A DNA stretch of 64,000 bases from the NCBI RefSeq assembly GCF_022662015.1, contig NZ_JAKMCM010000006.1, positions 124,001-188,000 on the forward strand, in the 5' to 3' direction. Origin of the DNA: Aestuariivivens sediminicola (lineage in GTDB: Bacteria; Bacteroidota; Bacteroidia; Flavobacteriales; Flavobacteriaceae). The translations under genes and the position numbers were made by a program. The notes beneath the pieces were generated by a model that saw nothing but the letters and a program-made list of their open reading frames with translations, had not been told where the DNA came from and did no database searches. Shown here piece by piece: positions 40,587 to 50,048 of this stretch; positions within the stretch are counted from its first letter, which is position 1; each line of letters begins with the position of its first letter.

Positions 40587-43508
40587 ATGGGGTTAGAGCC
40601 ACATTTACAGGCCTTAAGAAATACGCTTTCCGGGGAATTGTTTTTCGATGACCTTTTAAAATCCCTTTATGCCACGGATGCATCGGTTTATCGTATGTTA
40701 CCCCTGGCGGTGGCTTATCCGGAGACCGTTGAAGATATTAGAAAACTCATACAATTTGCGGAAAGGCATCAAACGAGTCTGATTCCGCGTACGGCCGGAA
40801 CATCATTGGCGGGACAGTGCGTCGGTTCCGGTATCGTAGTCGATGTTTCCAGGCACTTTACAAAGATTCTGCATCTCGATAAAGACAGGCAAACGGTCAC
40901 CGTGCAACCCGGTGTGGTTCGCGATGCTTTAAACAACTATTTGAAACCCTTCGGGCTGTTTTTCGGACCGAATACCTCCACTTCCAATCGGTGTATGCTA
41001 GGGGGCATGGTTGGGAACAATTCTTCGGGTTCCACCTCTATAAAATACGGGGTGACACGGGATAAAGTTTTAGAGATGCATACCATCCTAAGCGACGGTA
41101 CCGAAGTGGTTTTTGGTGAACTTACCACAGCCCAATTTTTAGAAAAGACCAAAAAGGATACTTTGGAGGGACACCTTTACAGGACCATTTATGAGGAATT
41201 AAAGCCGAGTGCCGTTCAGGAGCGGGTATTAGAGATTTTTCCAAAACCTGAAATTCACAGGAGAAATACAGGTTATGCCATTGATGCATTGATTCAAACG
41301 GAAGTATTCAATGCATCCTCTCGGACATTTAACATGTGTGAGCTTTTATCCGGCAGTGAGGGCACACTGGCCTTTACGACGCAAATGACCTTAAAATTGG
41401 ATGTACTGCCGCCTTCGGAAGCGATTATGGTGGCGGCGCATTTTGATAGTATAGAAAAATGTTTACAAGCAGTAGTGCCGCTTATGAAGCATGATTTGTA
41501 CAGCTGTGAAATGATGGATAAGACGATTTTAGACTGTACGAGGAACAATAAAACCCAGGAGGAAAACAGAACCTTCCTGCAGGGTGATCCCAAGGCGATA
41601 TTAATGTGTGAAGTGCGTGCAAACACCAAAGCAGAGGTTGAAGCACAGGCTGGGGGACTAATAGAAACCTTAAAACAAACGGGCTTGAGTTATGCCCATC
41701 CTATGCTCTTTGGTGACGATGTAAATAAGGCTACGACCTTGCGAAGTGCGGGTCTTGGATTGCTGGGAAATATCATTGGTGATAAAAAGGCGGTAGCCTG
41801 TATAGAGGACACGGCAGTCGTTTTAGATGACCTGGCGGATTATATTTCTGAATTCACCAGTTTAATGCGCGACTATAAGCAGGACGCAGTCTACTATGCC
41901 CATGCCGGAGCGGGGGAAATTCACCTGCGTCCGATACTCAATCTCAAACGAAAGCAAGATGTCTCATTATTTAGGAAAATTACGACTGATGTTGCCACAT
42001 TGGTTAAGCGTTATGGGGGTTCCATGAGTGGAGAGCATGGCGACGGCATCGTAAGAGCAGAGTTCATTCCCATGATGATCGGAGAGGAGAATTATGAGAT
42101 ATTAAAACGTATTAAACAGGCCTTCGATCCGCACTGCATTTTTAATCCCGGGAAAATAGTCGATGCCTATCCCATGGATCAGTCCCTGCGTTATACGGTG
42201 GATAGAAAGGAACCCGAAATACATACCCTTCTCGATTTTTCCAGATCTCAAGGGATATTAAGAGAAGCTGAAAAATGCAATGGCTCAGGCGATTGCAGGA
42301 AGTTGCCTGAATTCGGGGGTGTGATGTGTCCCAGTTATCGGGCAACCCGTAATGAAAAGGATACCACCCGAGCAAGAGCGAATGCATTGCGGGAGTTCTT
42401 AACCCATTCGACTAAAGACAATCCCTTCAACCATGATGAACTTAAGTCCGTATTCGATTTGTGTCTGAGCTGTAAAGCCTGTGCCAGTGAATGTCCGAGC
42501 AGCGTGGATGTAGCCAGTTTAAAGGCAGAATTTCAATACCAATACCAAAAGGATAATGGGGTGTCTTTACGAACCAAACTATTTGCTTACAACAACCGCA
42601 TAAACACCTGGTCCAGTCGCATGCCCAGGCTGTCGAATGCAATGCTGTCGAATAGCATCTCAGCTTCCCTTTTAAAATGGACCTTTGGAATTGCCAAGCC
42701 CAGGACACTGCCATTGGTGTCGGATAAAAGCTTGTACAGACACTATTCGGAATTCAGAACGAACAGAAAACAGGGCCGCTACCTGAAGAAGGTGTACCTG
42801 TTTAACGATGAGTTCACTAATTTCTTAGATACGGCTATCGGCATGGATGCATTGGAGTTGCTGGAGGGTTTGAACTATGAGGTTCAGATTATCGGGCATG
42901 AAGAATCTGGTCGTGCATTTTTGTCAAAGGGATTACTCGAACAGGCCAGGGTGCTGGCCAATAAAAATGTTGCTGTCTTCAAGGATGTCATTACGGCAGA
43001 GACCCCTTTGATAGGTATTGAGCCTTCGGCAATTTTAAGCTTTAAGGATGAATATCTAAAACTGGCTGACGATTTGCAGGCCGCAGAAGCCATCGCTCGA
43101 AATACGTTTCTCATTGAGGAATTTATACACAACGAAATTAAACTGGGTAACATAAGACCGGAACAATTTACTTCGGAAAGCAAAACCATTAAATTCCACG
43201 GGCATTGCCATCAAAAGGCACTGGCCAATCAGTCTTCGAGTTTTGAAGTGTTGAATTTACCCAGGAACTACAAGGTTACGATCATTCCCAGTGGCTGTTG
43301 TGGTATGGCTGGAAGTTTTGGTTATGAAAAGGAACATTATGAAGTGAGTATGCTAGTTGGAGAGCAACGCTTGTTTCCTGCCATTAGAAACACACCTGAA
43401 AACGTGATTATCAGCGCCAACGGTACGAGTTGCAGACATCAGATAAAAGATGGGACACAGCGTGAAGCAGAACACCCTATTTCTGTGTTAAGAAAAGCCC
43501 TATTGTAA
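40587..43508 (+). CDS. FAD-linked oxidase / Fe-S oxidoreductase fusion (GlcD-GlpC type, D-lactate/2-hydroxyacid dehydrogenase)
   Basis: Large 973-aa redox enzyme. The N-terminal FAD_binding_4 domain contains PRTAGTSLAGQCVGSGIVVD and GGMVGNNSSGSTSIKYG; the FAD-oxidase C domain has HAGAGEIHLRPILNLK and GSMSGEHGDGIVRAEF. Fe-S motifs follow: CNGSGDCRKL with VMCPSYRAT (near 563) and CLSCKACASECP (near 625). A C-terminal CCG region has HGHCHQKALA (near 871) and SGCCGMAGSFGYE (near 902). The architecture is that of Dld-II/glycolate-oxidase-like enzymes passing electrons to quinone. D-lactate or another 2-hydroxyacid is the likely substrate. It is transcribed alone. Confidence 0.93.
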   Translation: MGLEPHLQALRNTLSGELFFDDLLKSLYATDASVYRMLPLAVAYPETVEDIRKLIQFAERHQTSLIPRTAGTSLAGQCVGSGIVVDVSRHFTKILHLDKDRQTVTVQPGVVRDALNNYLKPFGLFFGPNTSTSNRCMLGGMVGNNSSGSTSIKYGVTRDKVLEMHTILSDGTEVVFGELTTAQFLEKTKKDTLEGHLYRTIYEELKPSAVQERVLEIFPKPEIHRRNTGYAIDALIQTEVFNASSRTFNMCELLSGSEGTLAFTTQMTLKLDVLPPSEAIMVAAHFDSIEKCLQAVVPLMKHDLYSCEMMDKTILDCTRNNKTQEENRTFLQGDPKAILMCEVRANTKAEVEAQAGGLIETLKQTGLSYAHPMLFGDDVNKATTLRSAGLGLLGNIIGDKKAVACIEDTAVVLDDLADYISEFTSLMRDYKQDAVYYAHAGAGEIHLRPILNLKRKQDVSLFRKITTDVATLVKRYGGSMSGEHGDGIVRAEFIPMMIGEENYEILKRIKQAFDPHCIFNPGKIVDAYPMDQSLRYTVDRKEPEIHTLLDFSRSQGILREAEKCNGSGDCRKLPEFGGVMCPSYRATRNEKDTTRARANALREFLTHSTKDNPFNHDELKSVFDLCLSCKACASECPSSVDVASLKAEFQYQYQKDNGVSLRTKLFAYNNRINTWSSRMPRLSNAMLSNSISASLLKWTFGIAKPRTLPLVSDKSLYRHYSEFRTNRKQGRYLKKVYLFNDEFTNFLDTAIGMDALELLEGLNYEVQIIGHEESGRAFLSKGLLEQARVLANKNVAVFKDVITAETPLIGIEPSAILSFKDEYLKLADDLQAAEAIARNTFLIEEFIHNEIKLGNIRPEQFTSESKTIKFHGHCHQKALANQSSSFEVLNLPRNYKVTIIPSGCCGMAGSFGYEKEHYEVSMLVGEQRLFPAIRNTPENVIISANGTSCRHQIKDGTQREAEHPISVLRKALL

Positions 43509-43891
43509 ATACAGGTGTTAACCTGTATATCTTCGGTGAATCTATCCTGAATTAAGACATTTCACCCCTTTTTTTCAAGGTTTTAAATCATATTCTCAGT
43601 GAGTTCGTTCAAATTCATGAATCTGGATATCTTTTCTATCACGCGTTTATTTTTATGTCAAGGCCGTTCTTTTAATGGGCACATTTGTTAATAAGGGGTT
43701 GTTTTAGAGATAAATATGATTTGTAATTCACGCCTTGTTATGGCTGCTTTTGCATCCTGATCGCGATAGTATTGACCAGTTGGCGATATAGACTATCCAT
43801 GAACGGGCAATAGCGACCACTGCAACCAAGAAACATTCACTAATTTTGATCTACCCAAACGCATTTAATAATTTAACCTTACATATTAGTT
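43509..43891. other. intergenic stretch without supported gene
   Basis: This 383-bp gap begins with a hairpin right after the preceding stop (ATACAGGT-GTTA-ACCTGTAT, 43509-43528) that lacks a T-run, so it is at best a weak terminator. The rest holds only short open stretches. One minus-strand stretch (about 43691-43790) reads open for 34 codons without a start codon, which is within chance. Confidence 0.5.
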
Positions 43892-44125
43892 ATGGATATC
43901 AGATGCCTTAAAAGCGACCTCCAGAACAACACTTTGTTTAGTCTCATAGAACGGGATGAGTATAACCGTTTTAAAAACCCTTCATTACCGGTGGCAAAAG
44001 CCCATAAAATGAATTACACAGTTAAAGAAAAGGGAACACCTTTGACCTCCTTTTCCCAGGAGTTGGAGTTCATGCGTACAGAACGTTCCGAATTAAAATG
44101 TGATCACGGGAAACCATTACCTTAG
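43892..44125 (+). CDS. possible small hypothetical protein (77 aa)
   Basis: Open frame of 77 codons starting ATG, hydrophilic and charged (SLIERDEYNRFKNPSLPVAK, ELEFMRTERSELKCDHG), with two Cys and no signal peptide or membrane segment. Codon use looks plausible. There is no clear ribosome-binding sequence, no homology that I recognise, and the gap around it is otherwise non-coding. It may be a lineage-specific small protein or chance. Confidence 0.4.
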   Translation: MDIRCLKSDLQNNTLFSLIERDEYNRFKNPSLPVAKAHKMNYTVKEKGTPLTSFSQELEFMRTERSELKCDHGKPLP

Positions 44126-44177
44126 AACATAGGTTGCTCAGTACTCGAAAAGACACTATTAAACCCTAATCTACCAA

Positions 44178-44276
44178 ATGATGATCGAAAAAATTGAGAT
44201 TATTGTAATCATTTTAGGCTTTATTCTAATAACGTATATCATAATGCATAAGGTATTCAAGAATAAACGGCATTAA
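44178..44276 (+). CDS. possible single-helix membrane micropeptide (32 aa)
   Basis: Short ORF starting with two ATG codons: MMIEKIEIIVIILGFILITY then IIMHKVFKNKRH. It forms one strongly hydrophobic helix (about residues 5-23) with a positively charged C-terminus, the usual pattern of small bitopic proteins (N-out or N-in by charge, C-terminus cytoplasmic). It lies 52 nt after the 77-aa ORF and is followed 92 nt later by a terminator, consistent with a short plus-strand transcript. Homology unknown. Confidence 0.45.
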   Translation: MMIEKIEIIVIILGFILITYIIMHKVFKNKRH

Positions 44277-44368
44277 TAACTATCAGTACTATACACCTCT
44301 TTGGTATAGTGGGTTCTAAGTACCATGAAATTAAAAATTGACCTTGTGATAGGTTAATAGCCCTGTTT

Positions 44369-44397
44369 GACCGTTCAGGATAAAAACGGTCTTTTTA
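44369..44397 (+). terminator. intrinsic terminator after the small ORFs
   Basis: Stem GACCGTT (44369-44375) / AACGGTC (44385-44391) with a 9-nt loop, followed by TTTTTA. It is on the plus strand, downstream of the small ORFs at 43892 and 44178, and over 850 nt from the large oxidase gene, so it supports a separate short transcript. The remaining sequence to 44553 holds nothing I can support. Confidence 0.65.
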
Positions 44398-44552
44398 TGC
44401 TCTACCTTCAGCTATCCTGAGCTACCAAATAAGGCCCATGGTAGGATAGGTTACAGAATAGGACCTCTACCTTATAATGAATATGCACACTACTGTCGAA
44501 TCCGCCGGATTAAAATAGGAATTCCCATACATAGGCAGATGTATCTACCGTA

Positions 44553-45419
44553 TCAGGCCTGCTTCTTCTGACGGTGCTCCTGTTCTTTTTGACTCACTAT
44601 GGTTATGGCAGCGATGACATCCTGTATACCATCTAAATCGTCATTGTCTTCATCTACAGAGAACGGCAGAAGCTTATCACTGTTAAAGCTATACACTTTC
44701 CAACGCTTGAACTGATACTCCAATGCCGTAAAATTTTCAACCCAGTCACCGGAGTTCAGGTACATCGTTTTACCTGATGGGGTTTCAATGTATTCCATTT
44801 TAGGTTGGTGAATATGTCCGCAGACAACGTAGTCATAGCCTTTCTCAATGGCTAAATCGGATATAACGGACTCATAATCATTAATATATTTGACAGCGCC
44901 TTTAACACTGTTTTTGATTTTCTTGGACAAGGAGTAGCGTTCTTTTCCTCGAGATTCCAGATACCAGTTAACCAGTCTATTGAGAAGGGTCAATAGTGTA
45001 TAACCATAACTACCGAGTTTTGCCAGCCATTTGGCCTTTCGTATGGAGACATCGAAAACATCGCCGTGAAAGAACCACGCTTTTTTTCCATCCAGTTCCA
45101 AAACCTTTTTGTTTACGATGGACACATTTCCAATTTCTGTGTTGGCAAACTTTCTAAATATTTCATCGTGATTTCCTGTAATATATATGACTTCTACACC
45201 ATTGGAAGCCATGTCGATAAATTTTTTGATGACCTTTAAATGCGATTTAGGGAAATAATGCTTACTGAACTGCCACACATCAATAATATCACCGTTAAGA
45301 ATTAGCTTTTTTGGATCTATACTGTTCAAGTAGGTCAATAGCTGTTTGGCATGGCAACCATAGGTGCCTAAATGCACATCGGAGATTACGACGAGTTCAA
45401 CTTTTCGTTTAAGTTTCAA
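44553..45419 (-). CDS. UDP-2,3-diacylglucosamine diphosphatase-like metallophosphoesterase (LpxH type)
   Basis: Calcineurin-like phosphoesterase of 288 aa, expected to cleave UDP-2,3-diacylglucosamine to lipid X in lipid A synthesis. The dimetal site motifs are all present: ISDVHLGTYGCHA (D and H near 14-16), LNGDIIDVWQF, ITGNHDE, FHGDVFDV and VCGHIHQPKMEY. Similar to the LpxH/LpxG-like proteins of Bacteroidota. The C-terminus is charged and low in complexity (SQKEQEHRQKKQA). It is divergent from aroC across 226 bp. Confidence 0.88.
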   Translation of the reverse strand: MKLKRKVELVVISDVHLGTYGCHAKQLLTYLNSIDPKKLILNGDIIDVWQFSKHYFPKSHLKVIKKFIDMASNGVEVIYITGNHDEIFRKFANTEIGNVSIVNKKVLELDGKKAWFFHGDVFDVSIRKAKWLAKLGSYGYTLLTLLNRLVNWYLESRGKERYSLSKKIKNSVKGAVKYINDYESVISDLAIEKGYDYVVCGHIHQPKMEYIETPSGKTMYLNSGDWVENFTALEYQFKRWKVYSFNSDKLLPFSVDEDNDDLDGIQDVIAAITIVSQKEQEHRQKKQA

Positions 45420-45645
45420 GGGAATGCTGTTTAAAGGGGTAAATAAATACTATTTGTATTATTAAATCATTACCTCATAATTATCTCTATATGAGTATAT
45501 TGTTAAGTTATCGTTATGAATTCATGGTTTTTTCCGAGTAAGGTATCATTGGAGTACAATGGTATAAGCCTAAACCTGTTCATTAACATAAGGTTTTGCA
45601 CCATTAGATTCTTAAAAAAGATTTATTTTAGCAAAAAATTTCATT

Positions 45646-46707
45646 ATGGCTGGAAATACCTTCGGAAAACTATTTAAATTAACCACCTATGGCGAATCCC
45701 ATGGTCCTGCCTTGGGCGGTGTCATTGACGGCTGTCCGCCTGGTATACATTTGGATTTGGAAGCCATTCAAAGCGAATTGAACAGAAGAAAACCGGGGCA
45801 GTCGGCCATTGTTACGCAACGCAAGGAACCGGATTCGGTTGCATTTCATTCCGGACTATTCGAGGGAAGGACTACCGGAACACCGATTGGATTTGTCATA
45901 GAAAACACCAATCAAAAATCGCATGATTACAGTCATATCAAGGACAGTTACAGGCCAAGTCATGCCGATTATACCTACGATCAAAAATATGGGTTAAGAG
46001 ATTATCGCGGTGGTGGGCGAAGTTCGGCTCGTGAGACGGCCTGCCGCGTTGTTGCCGGAGCCATTGCCAAACAAGTAATTAAGGAGGTCGGCATTGTGGC
46101 CTATGTATCCAGCGTTGGTAAAATGGCCTTAGATAAGCCCTATAGTGAACTGGACCTGACACAGGTAGAATCGAATGTGGTGCGTTGTCCGGATAAGGAT
46201 ATGGCCGCGAAGATGGAGAACTACATCAAAGAGGTTCGAAGTAAAGGGGATACCATAGGCGGTGTTGTAAGTTGTGTTATAAAAAACGTTCCCGTTGGTT
46301 TGGGAGAGCCGGTGTTCGATAAATTGCATGCCGAATTGGGGAAAGCCATGCTTTCTATTAATGCGGTAAAGGGTTTTGAATACGGCAGTGGATTTCATGG
46401 CAGTACGATGTATGGGAGTGAACATAACGATGCTTTCAATACCGATGGTACCACCAAAACAAATTATTCAGGCGGTATTCAAGGTGGTATTAGCAATGGT
46501 ATGGATATCTATTTTAATGTTTCCTTTAAACCGGTAGCTACTTTAATTCAGAAATATGAGACCATCGATAAGGAGGGTCAGATCGTTGAGATGCAGGGGA
46601 AAGGACGGCATGATCCCTGTGTGGTTCCCCGTGCCGTTCCGATTGTTGAGGCCATGGCCGCTTTGGTAATCGCAGACTTTTTCCTAATCAATAAAATCTA
46701 TCAATAG
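45646..46707 (+). CDS. aroC: chorismate synthase
   Basis: Last enzyme of the shikimate pathway; needs reduced FMN to convert EPSP to chorismate. The 353-aa protein shows the three signature regions: [38 protein letters not shown] and the C-terminal [18 protein letters not shown]. The N-terminus [18 protein letters not shown] is canonical, so the ATG at 45646 is right. It is a stand-alone gene. The following 283 bp to the thioesterase show no feature. Confidence 0.98.
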   Translation: MAGNTFGKLFKLTTYGESHGPALGGVIDGCPPGIHLDLEAIQSELNRRKPGQSAIVTQRKEPDSVAFHSGLFEGRTTGTPIGFVIENTNQKSHDYSHIKDSYRPSHADYTYDQKYGLRDYRGGGRSSARETACRVVAGAIAKQVIKEVGIVAYVSSVGKMALDKPYSELDLTQVESNVVRCPDKDMAAKMENYIKEVRSKGDTIGGVVSCVIKNVPVGLGEPVFDKLHAELGKAMLSINAVKGFEYGSGFHGSTMYGSEHNDAFNTDGTTKTNYSGGIQGGISNGMDIYFNVSFKPVATLIQKYETIDKEGQIVEMQGKGRHDPCVVPRAVPIVEAMAALVIADFFLINKIYQ

Positions 46708-46990
46708 ATTTATAGATGTACCTTTTCAATGGGATGCATCGGTGATGCGAACGCCATGTATAAACAATGGATAGGGCGTCAGTAAGCTGTTAAAATTGCG
46801 TAATTCTTTTTATCTTTCCTTACCAAAGGTATGACATCACTGTTATGGTATGAGGATTACAGGGATGAGGTTAATGACTTTAGATGATCAAAGCTGTGGG
46901 CATAGGCCAGTACGATATCGGGTTTCCAAGACCCCTATGTCCCGGTTTAGAGGACATTGATGATATTAGGAAGGGTATAATTTCTAAAAG

Positions 46991-47545
46991 ATGAGATGGA
47001 TTAAACTTTTATTGACGATCGCAAGGGCAAAGTACCGACCCAAATTGCAAGGCTCAGAGACGACGCACCTTAACTTTCGGGTATGGATTACAGATATCGA
47101 TGTGTCGGTGATGAACCATGCCGCCATAATGACCGTTTTCGAGATGGGACGGGCCGATTTTATGGTGCGATCTAATTTTTTCAAAGTGGCCACCAGGAAC
47201 AAGTGGTTTTTCCCCAATCAAGCCATCAATGTTCAGTTTTACAGGCCCTTAAAAATGTTCCAGGCGGCCTCGGTCTATACCAAGATGTCCTATGTGGACG
47301 ACACCTGGTTTTATTTCGAACAAAAGATTATCCGAAATGGAAAACCCATTGCAGCTTGTTTTGCTAATGGTTTGGCAAAGAAGGGCAGAGAAACCATACC
47401 GTCATCCGAAATCATAAAAGCCTTAGGTCTTGAGGTTAAAAACGTACCGTCTCAAAGGCACGAACTCATTGATATGTTTAATGAAAAGAACGAAAAACTA
47501 ACAGAGAAAATCATAGAGAATTGGTCCATAGAATCCAATTCATAA
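46991..47545 (+). CDS. hotdog-fold acyl-CoA thioesterase-like protein
   Basis: Protein of 184 aa of the 4HBT/THEM6-like hotdog family. Key segment: RVWITDIDVSVMNHAAIMTV followed by FEMGRADFMVR, where Asp and Asn-His pair with the dimer partner. The long central strand QAINVQFYRPLKMFQAASVY and ACFANGLAKKGRETI complete the fold. It resembles eukaryotic THEM6 more than YbgC. Substrate unknown, probably long or medium acyl-CoA. It stands 105 nt upstream of the symporter. Confidence 0.8.
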   Translation: MRWIKLLLTIARAKYRPKLQGSETTHLNFRVWITDIDVSVMNHAAIMTVFEMGRADFMVRSNFFKVATRNKWFFPNQAINVQFYRPLKMFQAASVYTKMSYVDDTWFYFEQKIIRNGKPIAACFANGLAKKGRETIPSSEIIKALGLEVKNVPSQRHELIDMFNEKNEKLTEKIIENWSIESNS

Positions 47546-47650
47546 TTTCGAACAACTGCCAGATGGGCCTTGACCGCATTAAGACATTAAAAATACTTAT
47601 CTTGCCTGAGTAAACAAATTGTACTTTTTCCCGGGATATAAAATTGATTT

Positions 47651-48976
47651 ATGAAAAAACTAGCATTACACTGGAAGATTATTATAGGAATGGTTCTTGG
47701 CATCCTGTTCGGATTCATCATGAATTCTGTTGATGGCGGCAAGGGATTTGTATCTGATTGGATCGCACCATTTGGAACCATCTTTATCAACCTCTTAAAA
47801 CTCATTGCAGTGCCCTTGATTTTGGCTTCTTTAATTAAGGGGATATCTGATTTAAAGGACATTTCTAAGATAAAGTCCATGGGATTGCGCACCATTTCCA
47901 TTTATATATCAACGACAGTGGTGGCCATCATTATCGGATTGAGTATTGTTAATGTGATCCAACCCGGTAAAGGAATGCCCCAGGACACGATAGAAAAAAT
48001 TAAATTGAAATACGAAAACGATGCCGGAGTTACCGATAAATTAATGGAGGCAACAGCCCAGAAAGATGCGGGTCCGCTGCGGGCATTGGTCGATATTTTT
48101 CCCAGTAATATTTTTAAAGCCTTTGCTGAGGCTTCCATGCTGCAGGTGATCTTCTTCGCTTTGTTTGTAGGTATCTGTCTCTTGCTCATTGGTGAGAAAA
48201 AAGCAAAACCCTTAATTAATTTTTTCGATTCACTCAACGAGGTGGTTATGAAAATGGTAGATTTGATCATGCTCTTTGCGCCCTATGCCGTTTTCGCGCT
48301 GTTGGCTAATGTGATCATTGCCTTCGACGACACTGAAATACTGGTAAAGCTTCTATTTTATTCCTTGTGTGTTGTTGGAGGACTCATTGTAATGATTCTT
48401 TTTTATCTGACCCTCGTGGGGGTATTTGCCAAAAAATCACCCTTGTGGTTCTTAAAAGAAATAAGTCCTGCCCAGCTCCTGGCTTTTTCTACCAGCAGCA
48501 GTGCGGCTACTTTACCCGTTACCATGGAGCGCGTTGAAGAACATTTAGGCGTAGACAAGGAAGTTTCAGGTTTTGTCTTGCCTGTTGGTGCCACGGTAAA
48601 TATGGACGGAACGAGCCTGTACCAGGGCATTGCGGCCGTATTTATCATGCAGGTTATTTGGCCTGAGGGATTGACGTTTACCAATCAGTTGGTCATTATT
48701 TTAACAGCCTTATTGGCATCAATCGGCAGTGCTGCTGTGCCAAGCGCAGGAATGGTCATGCTTGTAATTGTTTTGGAATCAATAGGATTTCCGGGAGAAT
48801 TACTGCCTATTGGATTAGCACTTATTTTTGCGGTAGACCGGCCTTTGGATATGTGCAGAACGGTAGTCAATGTTACCGGAGATGCCACCGTATCCATGCT
48901 GGTAGCCAAATCTTTGGATAAGATTCATGATCCTAAACCTAAAGAATGGGATGACCATTATGATGAAGTCAAATAA
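47651..48976 (+). CDS. dicarboxylate/amino acid:cation symporter (DAACS family)
   Basis: GltP/DctA-type transporter that imports glutamate, aspartate or C4-dicarboxylates with Na+ or H+. The 441-aa protein has about eight membrane helices and two re-entrant loops. Signature residues are FSTSSSAATLPVTMERVEEH (HP1, near 281), VNMDGTSLYQG (TM7, NMDGT) and SAAVPSAGMVML (HP2). Substrate choice cannot be read reliably. It lies 34 nt upstream of the GshB-like ligase, so glutamate or aspartate uptake may be tied to that operon. Confidence 0.95.
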   Translation: MKKLALHWKIIIGMVLGILFGFIMNSVDGGKGFVSDWIAPFGTIFINLLKLIAVPLILASLIKGISDLKDISKIKSMGLRTISIYISTTVVAIIIGLSIVNVIQPGKGMPQDTIEKIKLKYENDAGVTDKLMEATAQKDAGPLRALVDIFPSNIFKAFAEASMLQVIFFALFVGICLLLIGEKKAKPLINFFDSLNEVVMKMVDLIMLFAPYAVFALLANVIIAFDDTEILVKLLFYSLCVVGGLIVMILFYLTLVGVFAKKSPLWFLKEISPAQLLAFSTSSSAATLPVTMERVEEHLGVDKEVSGFVLPVGATVNMDGTSLYQGIAAVFIMQVIWPEGLTFTNQLVIILTALLASIGSAAVPSAGMVMLVIVLESIGFPGELLPIGLALIFAVDRPLDMCRTVVNVTGDATVSMLVAKSLDKIHDPKPKEWDDHYDEVK

Positions 48977-49010
48977 AATTTTTATTTTTAATTAAAACCA
49001 TTAAAACAAC

Positions 49011-50048
49011 ATGAACGTTTGTTTTATCATGTATCCCTGGGATCAGATTGATCCGGAAAACGATTCCACACTGGCCTTGATCAAGGAGTGTGCAAAGAGA
49101 GGCCATGGTTTAGCCATGTGTACCCCTGCCAATTTAACCATACGCAATAGCGTTACCAACGCTTTTTGTACGGTTCTTAATCGTATGGAAAAAGTACCGT
49201 CCAGCCTCAGGGCCTTCTATAAAAAAGCCGATTTAAGAGAGGAAATGTTGCCTTTGGCCGGCTTCGATGCCATTTTCTTTAGGGCAAATCCACCCCTGGA
49301 TCCTATCATGTTGAATTTCTTAGACTCTGTAAAGGATGATGTGTTTATCATCAATTCATTGGAAGGCATGCGTGAGGCCAATAACAAGCTGTATACCGCA
49401 GCCTTTGGTGATGCCCACAGCAATATAATTCCAGCGACTCATGTGTCTAAAAACAAACGATACCTCATTAGGCAGATCAAGGAATCCAAAGCCGATAAAA
49501 TGATTTTGAAGCCTTTGAACGGTTATGGGGGTTCGGGCGTTATTTTAATCGAAAAATCGGCCATGAGTAACATCAATTCCTTGTTAGACTTCTACATTAC
49601 CAATAGCGATGGCTCATCCAATTACGTTATTTTGCAGGATTATATAGAAGGGGCGGACCAGGGGGATATTCGAATCTTACTGCTGAACGGGGAACCTATT
49701 GGTGCCATGAAACGGGTGCCCGGAAGTGATGATCATCGCTCAAATGTCTCTGCGGGGGGCAGTGTACAAAAACATAATTTAACGAAAACGGAAAAGGCAC
49801 TTTGCAAGCAGATAGGCCCTAAACTGGTGAATGATGGTCTTTATTTTGTGGGTATCGATGTTATTGGTGGCAAGCTTGTTGAGGTCAATGTCATGTCCCC
49901 TGGTGGTATCACCTACATGAACAAAGTGTATAAGCCCAAGGTTAAAATTGAAGAAAAGGTTATCGATTTCCTTGAAAGTAAGGTTTTGGATAAGTTACAG
50001 GCTTTTGACAGGCGTGCGCGATTGAGAAAAACCGTTGAAGATGCATAG
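49011..50048 (+). CDS. GshB-like ATP-grasp amide ligase
   Basis: ATP-grasp protein of 345 aa with the glutathione-synthetase-type domain order: N-terminal Rossmann-like part (1-120), central ATP-grasp with KMILKPLNGYGGSGVILIEK (163-182, phosphate loop), GDIRILLLNGEPIGAMKR (218-235), SNVSAGGS (244-251), and the metal-binding GIDVIGGKLVEVNVMSPGGI (281-300). GshB would add Gly to gamma-Glu-Cys. The window also has bshA, and no gshA is seen, so another acceptor is likely. It heads the tight five-gene operon ending at 53380; its stop overlaps the next start by 8 nt. Confidence 0.9.
   Translation: MNVCFIMYPWDQIDPENDSTLALIKECAKRGHGLAMCTPANLTIRNSVTNAFCTVLNRMEKVPSSLRAFYKKADLREEMLPLAGFDAIFFRANPPLDPIMLNFLDSVKDDVFIINSLEGMREANNKLYTAAFGDAHSNIIPATHVSKNKRYLIRQIKESKADKMILKPLNGYGGSGVILIEKSAMSNINSLLDFYITNSDGSSNYVILQDYIEGADQGDIRILLLNGEPIGAMKRVPGSDDHRSNVSAGGSVQKHNLTKTEKALCKQIGPKLVNDGLYFVGIDVIGGKLVEVNVMSPGGITYMNKVYKPKVKIEEKVIDFLESKVLDKLQAFDRRARLRKTVEDA

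Noticed and set aside
43509-43528. Hairpin ATACAGGT-GTTA-ACCTGTAT as terminator of the FAD/Fe-S oxidase gene
   Set aside because: The stem is short and no T-run follows; not enough for a terminator call.
43691-43792. Open minus-strand stretch of 34 codons (QYYRDQDAKAAITRRELQ...)
   Set aside because: No start codon, length expected by chance, no recognised family.
45595-45631. TTTG ... TATTTTAG as a -33/-7 promoter for aroC
   Set aside because: Spacing is about 25 nt, too long, and the -7 box deviates from TAnnTTTG.
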